Of a stretch of 64,000 nucleotides of DNA, positions 37,081-45,686 are shown one piece after another. The stretch is from an uncultured Bacilli bacterium (lineage in GTDB: Bacteria > Bacillota_I > Bacilli_A > RF39 > UBA660), in the NCBI GenBank assembly GCA_934130005.1, contig CAKOXD010000004.1, forward strand, positions 1-64,000. The letters run 5' to 3'. Under the pieces are notes generated by a model. That model was not told where the DNA came from and ran no database searches. It saw only the letters and a program-made list of their open reading frames with translations. How positions within the stretch are numbered: the stretch's first letter is position 1; each line of letters opens with the position of its first letter. The position numbers were made by a program, and so were the translations under genes.

Positions 37081-37770
37081 CTACTTTCTTTTTTTGGTTA
37101 ATAAATATGATCCTTCATCCGTTTTAATTGGTTTTAAATCCATTTTATCATATTCTTCTCGGCATGAAGCATATTCAACTAAACATTCATGACAATTTGA
37201 AAAAGCACGACACCTATTTGCAGCAGATCCAATTGCATCACCTGGTGCACATAATCCAATTCTTTCCCACTCTTCTACTTTTTCAGCCGGAGTAATTTTT
37301 CCTTTTGAATGAATTTTATCAATTTGTGATTGTGTTAATTCTTTACCTAATTTATATCTTTTTATTGTATGGTCACATAATCCCTTTAAAGAAATAATAG
37401 TTCCTCGTTTTGTTTTTTTCATTATGCATAGATCTAATATTTCTTTATTTATATCAACTACACCATTTTTTATGAAATATGATTTTAATTCATCATAATT
37501 TTTAAATAAATATGCAATATTTTTATCACATTCATCAATAGAATATTTCTTGTTTTTTTCTTCTTTTAAACATAAAATAAACATAAATACCCTTGCTTCA
37601 ATATCTATACTACTTTTTGTTGTTAAAAATGGTTCTGTCTCTCTTTCAAATTTTTGATATGCCAATGGAGAATACTGTTCTGGTTTATAATCACACTCTT
37701 TTTCTAATTTAGATTTACCTAAAACACTACTATCAATCATTTTGTTTTCTTTACATTTGAATAAATTCAT
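37081..37770 (-). CDS. Unknown protein with C-terminal cysteine cluster
   Basis: The 229-residue protein is not recognised. Its C-terminal part has the spacing C-x13-C-x5-C-x2-C-x6-C (GLCAPGDAIGSAANRC, then SNCHECLVEYASC), which could bind zinc or an iron-sulfur cluster. The remainder is soluble and charged. GGGAGGTT lies just before the ATG. First gene of a probable two-gene operon. Confidence 0.6.
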   Translation of the reverse strand: MNLFKCKENKMIDSSVLGKSKLEKECDYKPEQYSPLAYQKFERETEPFLTTKSSIDIEARVFMFILCLKEEKNKKYSIDECDKNIAYLFKNYDELKSYFIKNGVVDINKEILDLCIMKKTKRGTIISLKGLCDHTIKRYKLGKELTQSQIDKIHSKGKITPAEKVEEWERIGLCAPGDAIGSAANRCRAFSNCHECLVEYASCREEYDKMDLKPIKTDEGSYLLTKKRK

Positions 37771-38210
37771 ATTAACCTCCCTAATTTAAAATTATTAGTT
37801 ATCTATTATAACATTATTTTTTGATTTTTTTACACAAAATGACAGCAATGACGATAAAATTAGACACAATACATCTATATTTAATCTATCATAGTGTCAT
37901 TTACATTAATTCTTATTTAATATTTCTTCTAAATCCTTAATATGTTCTTCTAATTCTTTTATTTATTGATTATTATTATTTTTATATTTATTTAATCCTT
38001 CTAAAATAATTTTTTGTTCACTATTATTTTTACCCTTAAATGAATCAGGTACTGAAAAAACTGATTTATCTAATAGTTCCTTTAATGAAACTTTAACCAA
38101 TAAACTATTCACACTATTTCATCTTACTTAAACATAGATATATTTTAACATATTTTTAATAAAATTTAAACATTTGTAAGTTTTAATGACAAAATATAAA
38201 AGGAAATAAT
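37771..38210. other. Accessory gap with a decayed small ORF
   Basis: About 440 bases between the five-cysteine gene and the recombinase remnant. It contains the small broken minus-strand ORF at 37906-38112 and AT-rich sequence. No RNA gene or clear promoter was recognised. Confidence 0.4.
37906..38112 (-). pseudogene. Small ORF with internal TAA
   Basis: From a GTG at 38112 the frame reads NSLLVKVSLKELLDKSVFSV... for 49 codons, meets TAA (37963-37965), then continues in frame for 18 more sensible codons (IKELEEHIKDLEEILNKN) to a second TAA. The coiled-coil-like continuation suggests a 68-residue gene broken by one nonsense mutation. The family is not recognised. Confidence 0.4.
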
Positions 38211-38564
38211 ATGCAAACAATTAATGAATTAAGAAATAGTAATCTAAAAAATTATGAAAGTATTATATGAAGTTTCTAAAAGACATTATAGATTTAATGA
38301 TGACTGGTATTTGTTTGGAGATACTGATCCAATTACAAACGGAAAGTTAAGGCATAGAAAAAGCAAGGATTGTAAGTTGGCAGAAGTTAAACAAATTAAA
38401 ATACACGATTTTAAACATAGTTATGTGTCACTTTTAATTAATAGTGGTGCTACGTGGCAAAGTATTTAGGACACACAAAAATAGATGAGACATTAAATAC
38501 TTACTCTTATCTATTTAAGAATCAACTAAATGAAATAATTAATATTATAGACAAGCTAAATTAA
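38211..38564 (+). pseudogene. Remnant of a tyrosine recombinase
   Basis: The catalytic C-terminus of an integrase is readable in pieces. From 38254 comes LYEVSKRHYRFNDDWYLFGD and KIHDFKHSYVSLLINSGA, then a frameshift near 38460 into AKYLGHTKIDETLNTYSYLF to the stop at 38564. The HxxR arginine is Lys (HDFKHS), and the N-terminal two thirds are missing. The first 19 codons (from 38211, with a good AAAAGG site) end in TGA and may belong to another gene. It is a diverged relative of the integrase at 42548-43660. Confidence 0.82.
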
Positions 38565-38759
38565 AATTGGTACCTATTTGGGTACCTAATATATATATCA
38601 AATAACTTAAAAGCTTTTAATTACAACAAAAATGAGAGCTTTCGATCTCTTCAGGGGGCCTGCTCTCTTCAGTTAGAAGAGACCAAATTGTGTTAAACCC
38701 TTTAAATATGGGCCTTTTTATATTGGATTAAACCGTCATTTACCGTGGTTTTTTAGTAC
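38565..38759. other. Insertion-scar region with repeated motif and hairpins
   Basis: After the recombinase remnant lies GGTACC(T)ATTTGGGTACCTAA (38573-38590), a diverged copy of the element end repeat. About 60 bases later is a minus-strand terminator-like hairpin with CCCCCTGAAGA (38648-38658), then AACCC/GGGC and AACC/GGTT hairpins. The order (end repeat, ~70 bases, C-rich hairpin) repeats on the right side of the element at 46487-46596. Confidence 0.5.
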
Positions 38760-38784
38760 TTTTGTACCTAAATTGTACCTAAAA
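38760..38784. repeat. Left end direct repeat (attL candidate)
   Basis: 25 bp containing TTGTACCTAAA twice in tandem, identical to 46487-46511. It lies 11 bases from the stop codon of the first cargo gene. Confidence 0.75.
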
Positions 38785-38795
38785 AAAGACATCAA

Positions 38796-39491
38796 TTACT
38801 TTTTTGATGCCTTTGATTTTTTCTTAACTTGTTTTTTAGATTTTTTCTTTTTATCTACAATATTTGTATTAATACATTCAGTATATAATTCACTAAATAT
38901 TTCTTCTAATCTTTCAATCATACCATCTTCACCTTTTAAAAATTTCTTTGCTTCTATAAATTGACTATATGTAAAGTATAACATTATTATTACGATACTA
39001 AAACTTATTAGATATGGTAGTGCAATTGCCAAACCATTAAAGTCAAAGCCATCTTTAGTATAAAATGAAAGTATTGCTGGAATAGCTATTGATAATATAG
39101 CTAACAAATTGCCTCCACCTATTTTAGTTTTAATCATATTCCTATAGTGATCAATTATGCATAAAAGTGTTTTTTCATTATACATATTATTTTTTATAGA
39201 GTAATTTTTAAATAGTTCTTTTTCAGCATTTCTAATAATAAATGGTAATGTTACTCCATTATCTTGTTTTTTACCTATACTTAAATGTAATTTTGTATTT
39301 AATACCTTTTCACTTACAACTTTCATAATTAATAACATAGCTATAAACACTAAGATCATTGGTACTACTTTATTTAAAAAATTGAATATTAATGAAATCA
39401 ATATAAATACAACATATATCCAAAACATTCTTTTTTTAATAATGTTATATGGACTTTTTTTCTTATATATTTCTTCTATATCTTTGTACAT
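38796..39491 (-). CDS. Unknown membrane protein at element left end
   Basis: The 231-residue protein has two helices near 24-63 and two near 125-170, a ~55-residue hydrophilic loop between the pairs, and a very basic C-terminus (KKKKSKKQVKKKSKASKK). Not recognised. GGGGG lies before the ATG. As the outermost cargo of a defence element, a phage-response role is possible but unsupported. Confidence 0.65.
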   Translation of the reverse strand: MYKDIEEIYKKKSPYNIIKKRMFWIYVVFILISLIFNFLNKVVPMILVFIAMLLIMKVVSEKVLNTKLHLSIGKKQDNGVTLPFIIRNAEKELFKNYSIKNNMYNEKTLLCIIDHYRNMIKTKIGGGNLLAILSIAIPAILSFYTKDGFDFNGLAIALPYLISFSIVIIMLYFTYSQFIEAKKFLKGEDGMIERLEEIFSELYTECINTNIVDKKKKSKKQVKKKSKASKK

Positions 39492-39590
39492 ATTATTCCC
39501 CCTAAATTTAACTAATATTATATCACAAATAACTTGACTAATCTCAATAATTAAGTGATTAATACAACAACTATTAAAAAGGAGGATTAT

Positions 39591-39863
39591 ATGGTTAATA
39601 GTGTTGTTATTTCAGGATGCTTTAAAGGTATTGAAAATGAAGAATTACTCTTAAAAGTTGAAGGTTTAGAAAACCATCAAATTGTCAGAATAAATATTTC
39701 AAAAGGTTTTCAAAAAGAATTAGATAATTACATCAAAGAAAATGATTTAATTGGCATAAAAGGTTATATTGAAGTTGATGATCTTCATAGAATTATAATT
39801 ATTGCAACAAAAATTGCTTTTATCAAATTAAAAAGCTCAGAATTAAATTTTCTGGGCCTTTAA
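39591..39863 (+). CDS. Small SSB-like OB-fold protein
   Basis: About 90 residues from the ATG after AAGGAGG (MVNSVVISGCFKG). The beta-strand pattern IVRINISKGFQKELDNYI...LIGIKGYIEVD resembles the OB fold of single-stranded-DNA-binding proteins, but it lacks an acidic tail and is short. It probably binds single-stranded DNA or RNA. The family assignment is tentative. It converges with the next gene, overlapping by 4 bases. Confidence 0.6.
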   Translation: MVNSVVISGCFKGIENEELLLKVEGLENHQIVRINISKGFQKELDNYIKENDLIGIKGYIEVDDLHRIIIIATKIAFIKLKSSELNFLGL

Positions 39864-41140
39864 TTTGAATATATTTTATAACTTGTTGGAACAAAATTAT
39901 AATCCGTATTATTGAATAGATCTTTACCCATTACTATTTTTAGATAACGGTCTTTACTTTCACTATTAATTACCCTATACAAATAATAATTATCTATATG
40001 TTTTTTTGCAAAATCTATTTCATCAGACGTAATATCAATTGGTGTTCCTTCATTACCCTTTGTTGATTTGACTTCAATATATTTTTCAACATATTCACCA
40101 TTTTCATTTAATTCAAATGATAAAACATCAAATCCTTCATTCTCTTTTTTATTATTAAAAAATTCTTCCATTTTCCTAACTTGTTCTTGAGCTTCTTCTT
40201 CCATTAAGCGCCTGATTTCATTTTCATATACAACTTTCTCATTTATAATACCCTGATTTGTTTTTATGATTTCTTCAGCTATATAGTCCGTCTTTTTAGT
40301 TCTTTGTATTTTTTTATCTGTTTTCCTATACTTTCTTATATTTATTTTACCTTCCCTATATTCCAAATCATTTTGTTTCTCAATCATATCAGAATATACT
40401 TTGCTTTCGATTTCAGTTATTTCATAAACTATTTCGCTAAATTTTTCATCTTTTTCAAAATTATAATCGTTTGGATATACAATTGATAAAGGAAATTTCC
40501 ATACGAGTCTATCATTTCTATCTATGTCCTTTTCTACAACTTGATATGGTTCAGCACATAGTTTAACTTGTCCTTCGAAAATATATTTTTTATTATTATC
40601 TTTAGAGAATAAATACATTGGTAAATCATTTTCGTTTGATTCATAAATTGTTTTATTGTTTTTTGTGATAGTTTGATCTCCTGTTAATCCTTCTCCAGTA
40701 TATGTAATAAAACCGTTTTCAACTAAACTATCACCATATACACCATTTTCTTCTGATGTTGTTAATACTAAACAGTTTAATGAATTAGTTTTCATTATGC
40801 CTGACTGACCACTTATTTTAAAAATTGCCATAAGTTGATCTCGTGTAAATACATCACCAATATTCATATTGTTTATAAATTTTATTTGATCATAATATAT
40901 TGATTTATATAGACCTGATCCTTTTTCTTTTAGAATGTATTCTTCTGTTCCAGAAAATGCTTCTGATAATGCACTATGTGTTTCTAATGCTGCTCTTACT
41001 GAAGCACCACCATTATTTATACCTACATCTCTATTTTTGTCAACTTCTTCATAGATTTCTTTTAGTGGAATCCACTCTTTTCCAGTTCTTCTATGAATAG
41101 CAATAACTGAATTATAAACAATCTCTCTTAAAGTACTCAT
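39860..41140 (-). CDS. Winged-helix + SRA-like + DUF3883 protein, candidate type IV restriction enzyme
   Basis: The 426-residue protein appears to have three parts. 1-80 is a HARE-like winged helix (MSTLREIVYNSVIAIHRRTG; WIPLKEIYEEVDKN). About 95-205 is an SRA-like module (FKISGQSGIMKTNSLNCLVL, YTGEGLTGDQTI.KNNKTIYES, PMYLF, YIFEGQVKL) of the type used to read modified bases in restriction proteins. About 300-426 is a DUF3883 nuclease-like domain (GFDVLSFEL, YIEVKSTKGNEG). This supports modification-dependent DNA cleavage; specificity cannot be read. It is 2 bases downstream of the Nudix gene. Confidence 0.75.
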   Translation of the reverse strand: MSTLREIVYNSVIAIHRRTGKEWIPLKEIYEEVDKNRDVGINNGGASVRAALETHSALSEAFSGTEEYILKEKGSGLYKSIYYDQIKFINNMNIGDVFTRDQLMAIFKISGQSGIMKTNSLNCLVLTTSEENGVYGDSLVENGFITYTGEGLTGDQTITKNNKTIYESNENDLPMYLFSKDNNKKYIFEGQVKLCAEPYQVVEKDIDRNDRLVWKFPLSIVYPNDYNFEKDEKFSEIVYEITEIESKVYSDMIEKQNDLEYREGKINIRKYRKTDKKIQRTKKTDYIAEEIIKTNQGIINEKVVYENEIRRLMEEEAQEQVRKMEEFFNNKKENEGFDVLSFELNENGEYVEKYIEVKSTKGNEGTPIDITSDEIDFAKKHIDNYYLYRVINSESKDRYLKIVMGKDLFNNTDYNFVPTSYKIYSN

Positions 41141-41142
41141 AA

Positions 41143-41526
41143 TTATTTCTCCTTAACATATTTAGCAAGCGGAATATCAGCAGGTGCTAAATCATAATTT
41201 AATAAATTATCTTTTTCTACCCATTTATATTCTGAATGATCATGAAGATTAAAATCACCAGAAATATATTCACAACTGTATAATCTCAAATCAACAGTTT
41301 TTTTAGGGTATTCACATATATTATTCACTAAGTATTTATTAGCCTTTATTTCTAATTCAAATTCTTCTTTTATTTCTCTTTCAATTGCATGTTTTTCGTC
41401 TTCATTAGGTTCTACCTTTCCTCCAGGAAATTCCCATTTACCCAAAACATTAGGATCACCAGTTGAACGTTTCGCAATGAGAACTTTATTATCTTTTTCA
41501 ATCAAACATGCTACTACTTTAATCAT
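41143..41526 (-). CDS. MutT-like Nudix hydrolase
   Basis: About 127 residues. The Nudix box GKVEPNEDEKHAIEREIKEE lies at about 37-56, with the metal-binding REIKEE intact and the later Gly replaced (EEFEL). The opening IKVVACLIEKDNKVLIAKRS and the C-terminal EYKWVEKDNLLNYDLAPAD match MutT/8-oxo-dGTP or CTP pyrophosphohydrolases. It is co-transcribed with the SRA-like gene, so it may clean nucleotide pools or make a signal nucleotide; the former is the family norm. Confidence 0.88.
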   Translation of the reverse strand: MIKVVACLIEKDNKVLIAKRSTGDPNVLGKWEFPGGKVEPNEDEKHAIEREIKEEFELEIKANKYLVNNICEYPKKTVDLRLYSCEYISGDFNLHDHSEYKWVEKDNLLNYDLAPADIPLAKYVKEK

Positions 41527-41612
41527 CATAAGTAATCACCTATATATAAATTATAACATAGAATAAACCATTTTTTACCTAAACAAATCAAAAAGTCCGT
41601 ATTAAAACGAAC

Positions 41613-42077
41613 TTATTTCTCTTCTTTATTCTTTAATTTATCATAAATAAACTTGAACATACTTGTCATAAAGTCTTCCATATACCCTGGTTCTGACATC
41701 ATCTTTTCAAACATATCAGTATTTTGTTGATATCTCTTAAATGCTTTTCTTTGAAATTCATCATTATATACTTTTCTAAATGACTCAGAATCGTTATGCT
41801 TAGCAAGATTTACCATTTCTTCATCATCTAAGAAATCTTGTGTAATTTGCTCAATTACTTTATCCATATTTGTAAAATTAGTTTTGTATCTTTGATTTAT
41901 TTTATCAACAAGTACACTTAATGGTTCTTTTTCTTCTTCCTTATTACCTATCATAACCTTTGGAGGATTAAGTTCTCCTTCTTCAGAAGTTAATTCAATA
42001 GATCCTTCAAATTTCTTTTCTAATCTGTAATATTCAAGTTCAATTTTATCATCTAAATCAATTACTATTTCATGTTC
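41613..42077 (-). pseudogene. C-terminal fragment of type I restriction subunit HsdR
   Basis: The open frame from 42077 reads HEIVIDLDDKIELEYYRLEK, EGSIELTSEEGEL..P, then EPLSVLVDKINQRYKTNFTNMD and DEEMVNLAKHNDSE, the C-terminal helical domain of HsdR. The motor and nuclease domains are absent, with a TAA directly upstream at 42078-42080. The fragment abuts a plus-strand repressor fragment, so this is a recombination junction. An ATG at 41954 could give a 113-residue product. Confidence 0.8.
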
Positions 42078-42395
42078 TTATGGATAAAGAACAAACAAAG
42101 TTATTTTGGATTAATTATGCCTGACAATACTATGGATCCTGAGTTTCATCAAAATGATTGTATAATACTTAGAGAACAAAATAAGATGACTAAAGATGGA
42201 TTTTATTGTGTTATGGAAAAAGGACAAGATATAGCAACAATTAGAAAACTTATTACTATAAATGATGGAATAATGGTTATGCCTTTAAATCTTAACGGTG
42301 ACTTTAAACCTACTACTTATTTAAAAGGCACTATTGAGTTTGAGAACTTCAAAATTATTGGTTCTGTAGTTCAAGTTAAAAGATATTATGATTAA
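42072..42395 (+). pseudogene. Truncated CI/LexA-like repressor (S24 domain only)
   Basis: The 107 residues match the C-terminal peptidase-S24 dimerisation domain of phage repressors: SYFGLIMPDNTMDPEFHQND, then IATIRKLITINDGIMVMPLN. The N-terminal DNA-binding domain is missing, cut at the hsdR junction, and the nucleophilic Ser of the usual DSM motif is Thr (DNTM). It is therefore probably not a working repressor of the integrase downstream. Confidence 0.72.
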
Positions 42396-42547
42396 AAAAG
42401 ACCACTGCTGGAACAGTGATCAAAGTGAAAAATCCCTAATTAAAAAGTCTGGTAAACTTTAATAATTATAATAAATATAATTTTGGAGATTTCTCGTATT
42501 TAATTATATCACCAATTAGGGATTTCTACAAGAAAGTTGGTGAAATA
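42396..42547 (+). promoter_or_regulatory. Integrase upstream region with 12-bp inverted repeat
   Basis: AAATCCCTAATT (42430-42441) recurs inverted at 42514-42525, 72 bases apart, just before the integrase. A smaller hairpin (CCACTG/CAGTGA) lies at 42408-42420. The repeats could be recombinase/excisionase arm sites or a long RNA hairpin upstream of int. GTTGGTG precedes the ATG. Confidence 0.5.
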
Positions 42548-43660
42548 ATGGCAGTTTACAAAGATCCTAAGCCTACTAAAAATGGTAGAGCTTGGTATTT
42601 TAAGTTTAGCTATAAAGATGCATTTGGTGCTACTAAGCAATATAGATCCAAAAGATATTTAACTAAAAAGGAAGCATCTGATGCAGAGAGAATGTTTTTA
42701 GTTACCTCTACTGATAAAGTAGAAGATAACAATATGACGTTTAAAGATTTATATGATGAATTCAGAATGCATAACGATGAAATAATGAAAGATACTACTA
42801 AGTATGGTTATGATAATAAAGAAAAATTTATAGAATGCTTCTTTCCTGTTAAAGTGAAAGATTTTAATATTATGCAATTTGAACAATGGAAACGAGAAAT
42901 AAATAAACTTAATATATCTCTTAGATATAAAAATGATATTTATAAATTTCTTAAATCTATTTTGAACTTTGGTGTTAAATGGCATAACCTAAATTTTCAA
43001 GCAGTATATAATAAAATGACAAAGTTTCAAGATCATAATGAACGTAGAAAAGAAATGGCTTATTATACTTATGATGAATTCAAAAAGTTTATTTCTAATG
43101 AAGAAGATTTAAGATGAAAATGTGTATTTGAAATATTATATTACTGTGGACTACGTAAGGGAGAATTAAAAGGACTAACTTGGAAAGATATATATTTTGA
43201 TAAAAAAGTATTATCTGTTAATAAGCAAATAACACAGCGAAATAACCGTGTTAAATTCGAATTTTCAGATACTAAGACAAGAGACAGTAGAAGAATAGTT
43301 CCTATTGCCAAAGTCTTGTTAAATGACCTTAAAATGCTCTATGAGCAGGATAAAAAAGACTACTATGGATTTAATGATGACTTCTTTGTGGTTTCAGATG
43401 CTAAACCTATAGCTGATTCTAATATATATCTTAGAAGAACTAAACTAGCTACACTTGCAGGTTTAAAGATTATTAGAATTCATGATTTTAGACATTCATG
43501 TGCATCATTACTTATTAACAATGGTGCTAATGTTACATTAGTTGCCAAATATTTAGGGCATACAAAAATCGAGGAAACGCTAAACACATATTCACATATG
43601 TTTAGTACAGCCCTCGACTCTGTTGTTTCTGTTATAGATAATTTGGATAACAAAAGCTAG
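42548..43660 (+). pseudogene. int: Tyrosine integrase split by in-frame TGA
   Basis: A 370-codon tyrosine recombinase frame is complete except for TGA at 43115-43117 (codon 190). It has an arm-binding N-terminus (GRAWYFKFSYKDAFGATKQY), a core-binding domain, and a catalytic domain with Arg in YYCGLRKGEL, HDFRHSC, LGHT and the nucleophile Tyr in NTYSHMF. The TGA follows EEDLR and precedes KCVFEILYY, where relatives often have Trp. Four other Trp codons in the frame are TGG, so a nonsense mutation is more likely than a different code. A downstream ATG at 43316 could only give the last third. Confidence 0.85.
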
Positions 43661-43682
43661 GATTTTTCCCTAGCCTTTTTTT
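43655..43682 (+). terminator. Terminator after the integrase
   Basis: Plus-strand GCTAGG/CCTAGC hairpin with a T run at the integrase stop. The run overlaps the 3' end of rloB on the other strand. Confidence 0.75.
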
Positions 43683-44308
43683 ATTAAATATTCAACAATT
43701 TTGTATACTTCAGTGTTAGGATTTGCCTCAACTGTTCCTATTCTTCGATTATTATCATTTTGATACTTTTCTAATTTTTTTGCACGATCAATTGCTGAAT
43801 CTATTTCTTTAATTATATCAGGATAAATATTAATGTTCTTTTCATATTTTGGATAATACTCTTTTAACCTTTTAATTACTTTTTCGTTATCCATATTTGC
43901 AGTTGTATAATCATAATGAAGTAAAAACCATAGTTCAATACATGGACATGATGAAATAATCTTTATATTATTTTTCTTTGCTAATTGAATGGCTTCTTCA
44001 ATTATTTTATTTTTATTTGGATCTACATCTGTATCAAAAATACAATACGCTACATCATCGTCTTGCAAATCTAATTTTAATTCGTCTATTTCCTTGATTA
44101 ACATCTTAACTAATTTTAATGGATCAGTATTATTTCCTCTAGCATATGTAATATTATATGATTTTTTACCATCCTCAAAATTACTAAAGTATGTCTTTTC
44201 TGTTTTATTTTTTCCTTCAGCTGCTATTAAAATTTTACTTTTTTGCTTTCTGGCTTTTCTTACTCTATCGTTACTAATTCTTCTATTATGTTCTACTCTT
44301 CTTCCCAT
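43670..44308 (-). CDS. rloB: RloB/AbiLii-like defence protein
   Basis: The 212-residue protein is of the RloB family. It opens RRISNDRVRKARKQKSKILI, then AAEGKNKTEKTYFSNF (candidate Toprim Glu), CIFDTDVDPNKNK (acidic metal motif), SSCPCIELWFLLHY and NPNTEVYKIVEYL at the end. RloB-like proteins act with an RloA ATPase in AbiL-type phage resistance. It overlaps rloA by 16 bases. Confidence 0.87.
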   Translation of the reverse strand: MGRRVEHNRRISNDRVRKARKQKSKILIAAEGKNKTEKTYFSNFEDGKKSYNITYARGNNTDPLKLVKMLIKEIDELKLDLQDDDVAYCIFDTDVDPNKNKIIEEAIQLAKKNNIKIISSCPCIELWFLLHYDYTTANMDNEKVIKRLKEYYPKYEKNINIYPDIIKEIDSAIDRAKKLEKYQNDNNRRIGTVEANPNTEVYKIVEYLIKKG

Positions 44309-45537
44309 AAATTAAAATCATTTTTGATAAAAGGAACTGCTCCATATCTGCCAAGCATATATCCTCTCTCAACATTCTCCGTTTTTCTTACAGAAAAATC
44401 ACTTAAAGGATATAAATCGCTTATTCCATTTTTATCATCTTTTTCTGTAAACCAGATTTGATCTCTTCTCAAAATATTTAGTTTTAATAAATTAGTATCG
44501 TGAGTATTAAATATTAATTGTGCACCATTCTTATTTATATCAGGATCATTAAACATTTGAACTATCATTTCGACTAAGTATGGATGCAAGCTTTTATCTA
44601 GCTCATCTACTACTACAACTATTTTATTATTTAATGCATCCATAATAAATGGAATAAAACAAAAAATAATTTGAGTTCCCATTGATTCTTCTTCATATGA
44701 TAATTCAACATCAGAACCTTTGTGTTTAAAAAATGCTGTAAACACTTTTGGTTTTTCTTTCATATTCATTCCTGCTTTAATAAAGTCCGGTATTGCAGCT
44801 AAAACATCATCAGGAACATCTGTTTCTAATACTTTATAGTCTTCTATATTAAAATCTGCTTTTTTCAAAAATTCCAATGCAAAATCTTTTAATTCTTTAC
44901 TATTTTTTAAATATTCACTTAGAGCTATATCTCGAAGTCCACCTAAATTATTAAAAGTATTAATATCTGCACTTAAAAATTTATATGGACTTCTTGTTTT
45001 TTCATAATTCCAGTTTGTTGCTGTGGCAATAAAAAATTTATTTGGTGCATTTTTAGCAGCTATATCATTTAATAATTTTTCATCCTTTTGTGGAAAAGAA
45101 TAATCATTTGTATTAGTTCTATCAAAAATTTTTGTTTCTCTTCCATTTGGATAATAATATAAATACTCTTCATGTATTTTATTTGTATCTGCTACAAATC
45201 CATAAACATAACGTATATCATCAACAATAAATTTAATTTCAAATTCACTTGGTTTATTAATAGCTTTTTTATCAAATTTAAATGGAACAATTGGTAGCTT
45301 TGCATTTATATTCACAATATTTGAACTTCTTAACATTGATATTACAATAGTCAATATTTTAAATAAATTAGTTTTTCCTGATGCATTTGCACCATATATT
45401 GCATTTGTTTTTAATACCCTTCGATCATTAGATATAATATAATTATCATCTAATCCATTTGTAGCATTTGCAAGCATACTAAACGTGACTTTATCTTTAA
45501 AAGATAAAAAATTTGCAACACTAAATTCTAATATCAT
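44293..45537 (-). CDS. rloA: RloA/AbiLi-like AAA ATPase
   Basis: The 414-residue SMC/ABC-like ATPase has FSVANFLSFKDKVTFSML, Walker A YGANASGKTNLF (about 48-59), a signature-like YEEESMGTQ, Walker B VVVVDELDKSLHP, the switch NTHD and a C-terminal NVERGYMLGRYGAVP. It is the partner of the downstream rloB, together an AbiL-type abortive-infection module. AAAGGAG lies before the ATG. Confidence 0.88.
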   Translation of the reverse strand: MILEFSVANFLSFKDKVTFSMLANATNGLDDNYIISNDRRVLKTNAIYGANASGKTNLFKILTIVISMLRSSNIVNINAKLPIVPFKFDKKAINKPSEFEIKFIVDDIRYVYGFVADTNKIHEEYLYYYPNGRETKIFDRTNTNDYSFPQKDEKLLNDIAAKNAPNKFFIATATNWNYEKTRSPYKFLSADINTFNNLGGLRDIALSEYLKNSKELKDFALEFLKKADFNIEDYKVLETDVPDDVLAAIPDFIKAGMNMKEKPKVFTAFFKHKGSDVELSYEEESMGTQIIFCFIPFIMDALNNKIVVVVDELDKSLHPYLVEMIVQMFNDPDINKNGAQLIFNTHDTNLLKLNILRRDQIWFTEKDDKNGISDLYPLSDFSVRKTENVERGYMLGRYGAVPFIKNDFNLWEEE

Positions 45538-45563
45538 AGATTTCTCCTTTCTTTTCTAGTAAT

Positions 45564-45592
45564 AGTATATGCTATTTTTTATATAAAAGCAA
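45564..45592 (-). promoter_or_regulatory. Promoter of rloAB
   Basis: TTGCTT (45587-45592), 17-base spacer, TATACT (45564-45569), minus strand. Confidence 0.7.
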
Positions 45593-45653
45593 CACTTTTG
45601 CATATTTTATTTTTACTTTTTGTATATTTTATGCAAAATATACATTTATTTTA

Positions 45654-45681
45654 TTGATTTTTGAATTTTATATGATATAAT
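45654..45681 (+). promoter_or_regulatory. Promoter of the DUF3892 leader RNA
   Basis: TTGATT (45654-45659), 16-base spacer with TGA before the -10, TATAAT (45676-45681). Confidence 0.7.
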
Positions 45682-45686
45682 GCTTA

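Noticed and set aside
38633..38665. Hammerhead ribozyme (CTGAAGA...GAAA on the minus strand)
   Set aside because: The core should read CUGAUGA with three helices. The third base block differs and the other two copies of the motif lack the GAAA part.
41613..41954. 113-residue ORF as an independent small gene
   Set aside because: The frame continues upstream with HsdR similarity, so it is the tail of a truncated gene rather than a complete one.
42548..43660. Alternative genetic code (UGA as Trp) for the element
   Set aside because: Four other Trp codons in the integrase are TGG, prfB with its UGA frameshift is present, and several genes here end in TGA. One nonsense mutation explains the data better.
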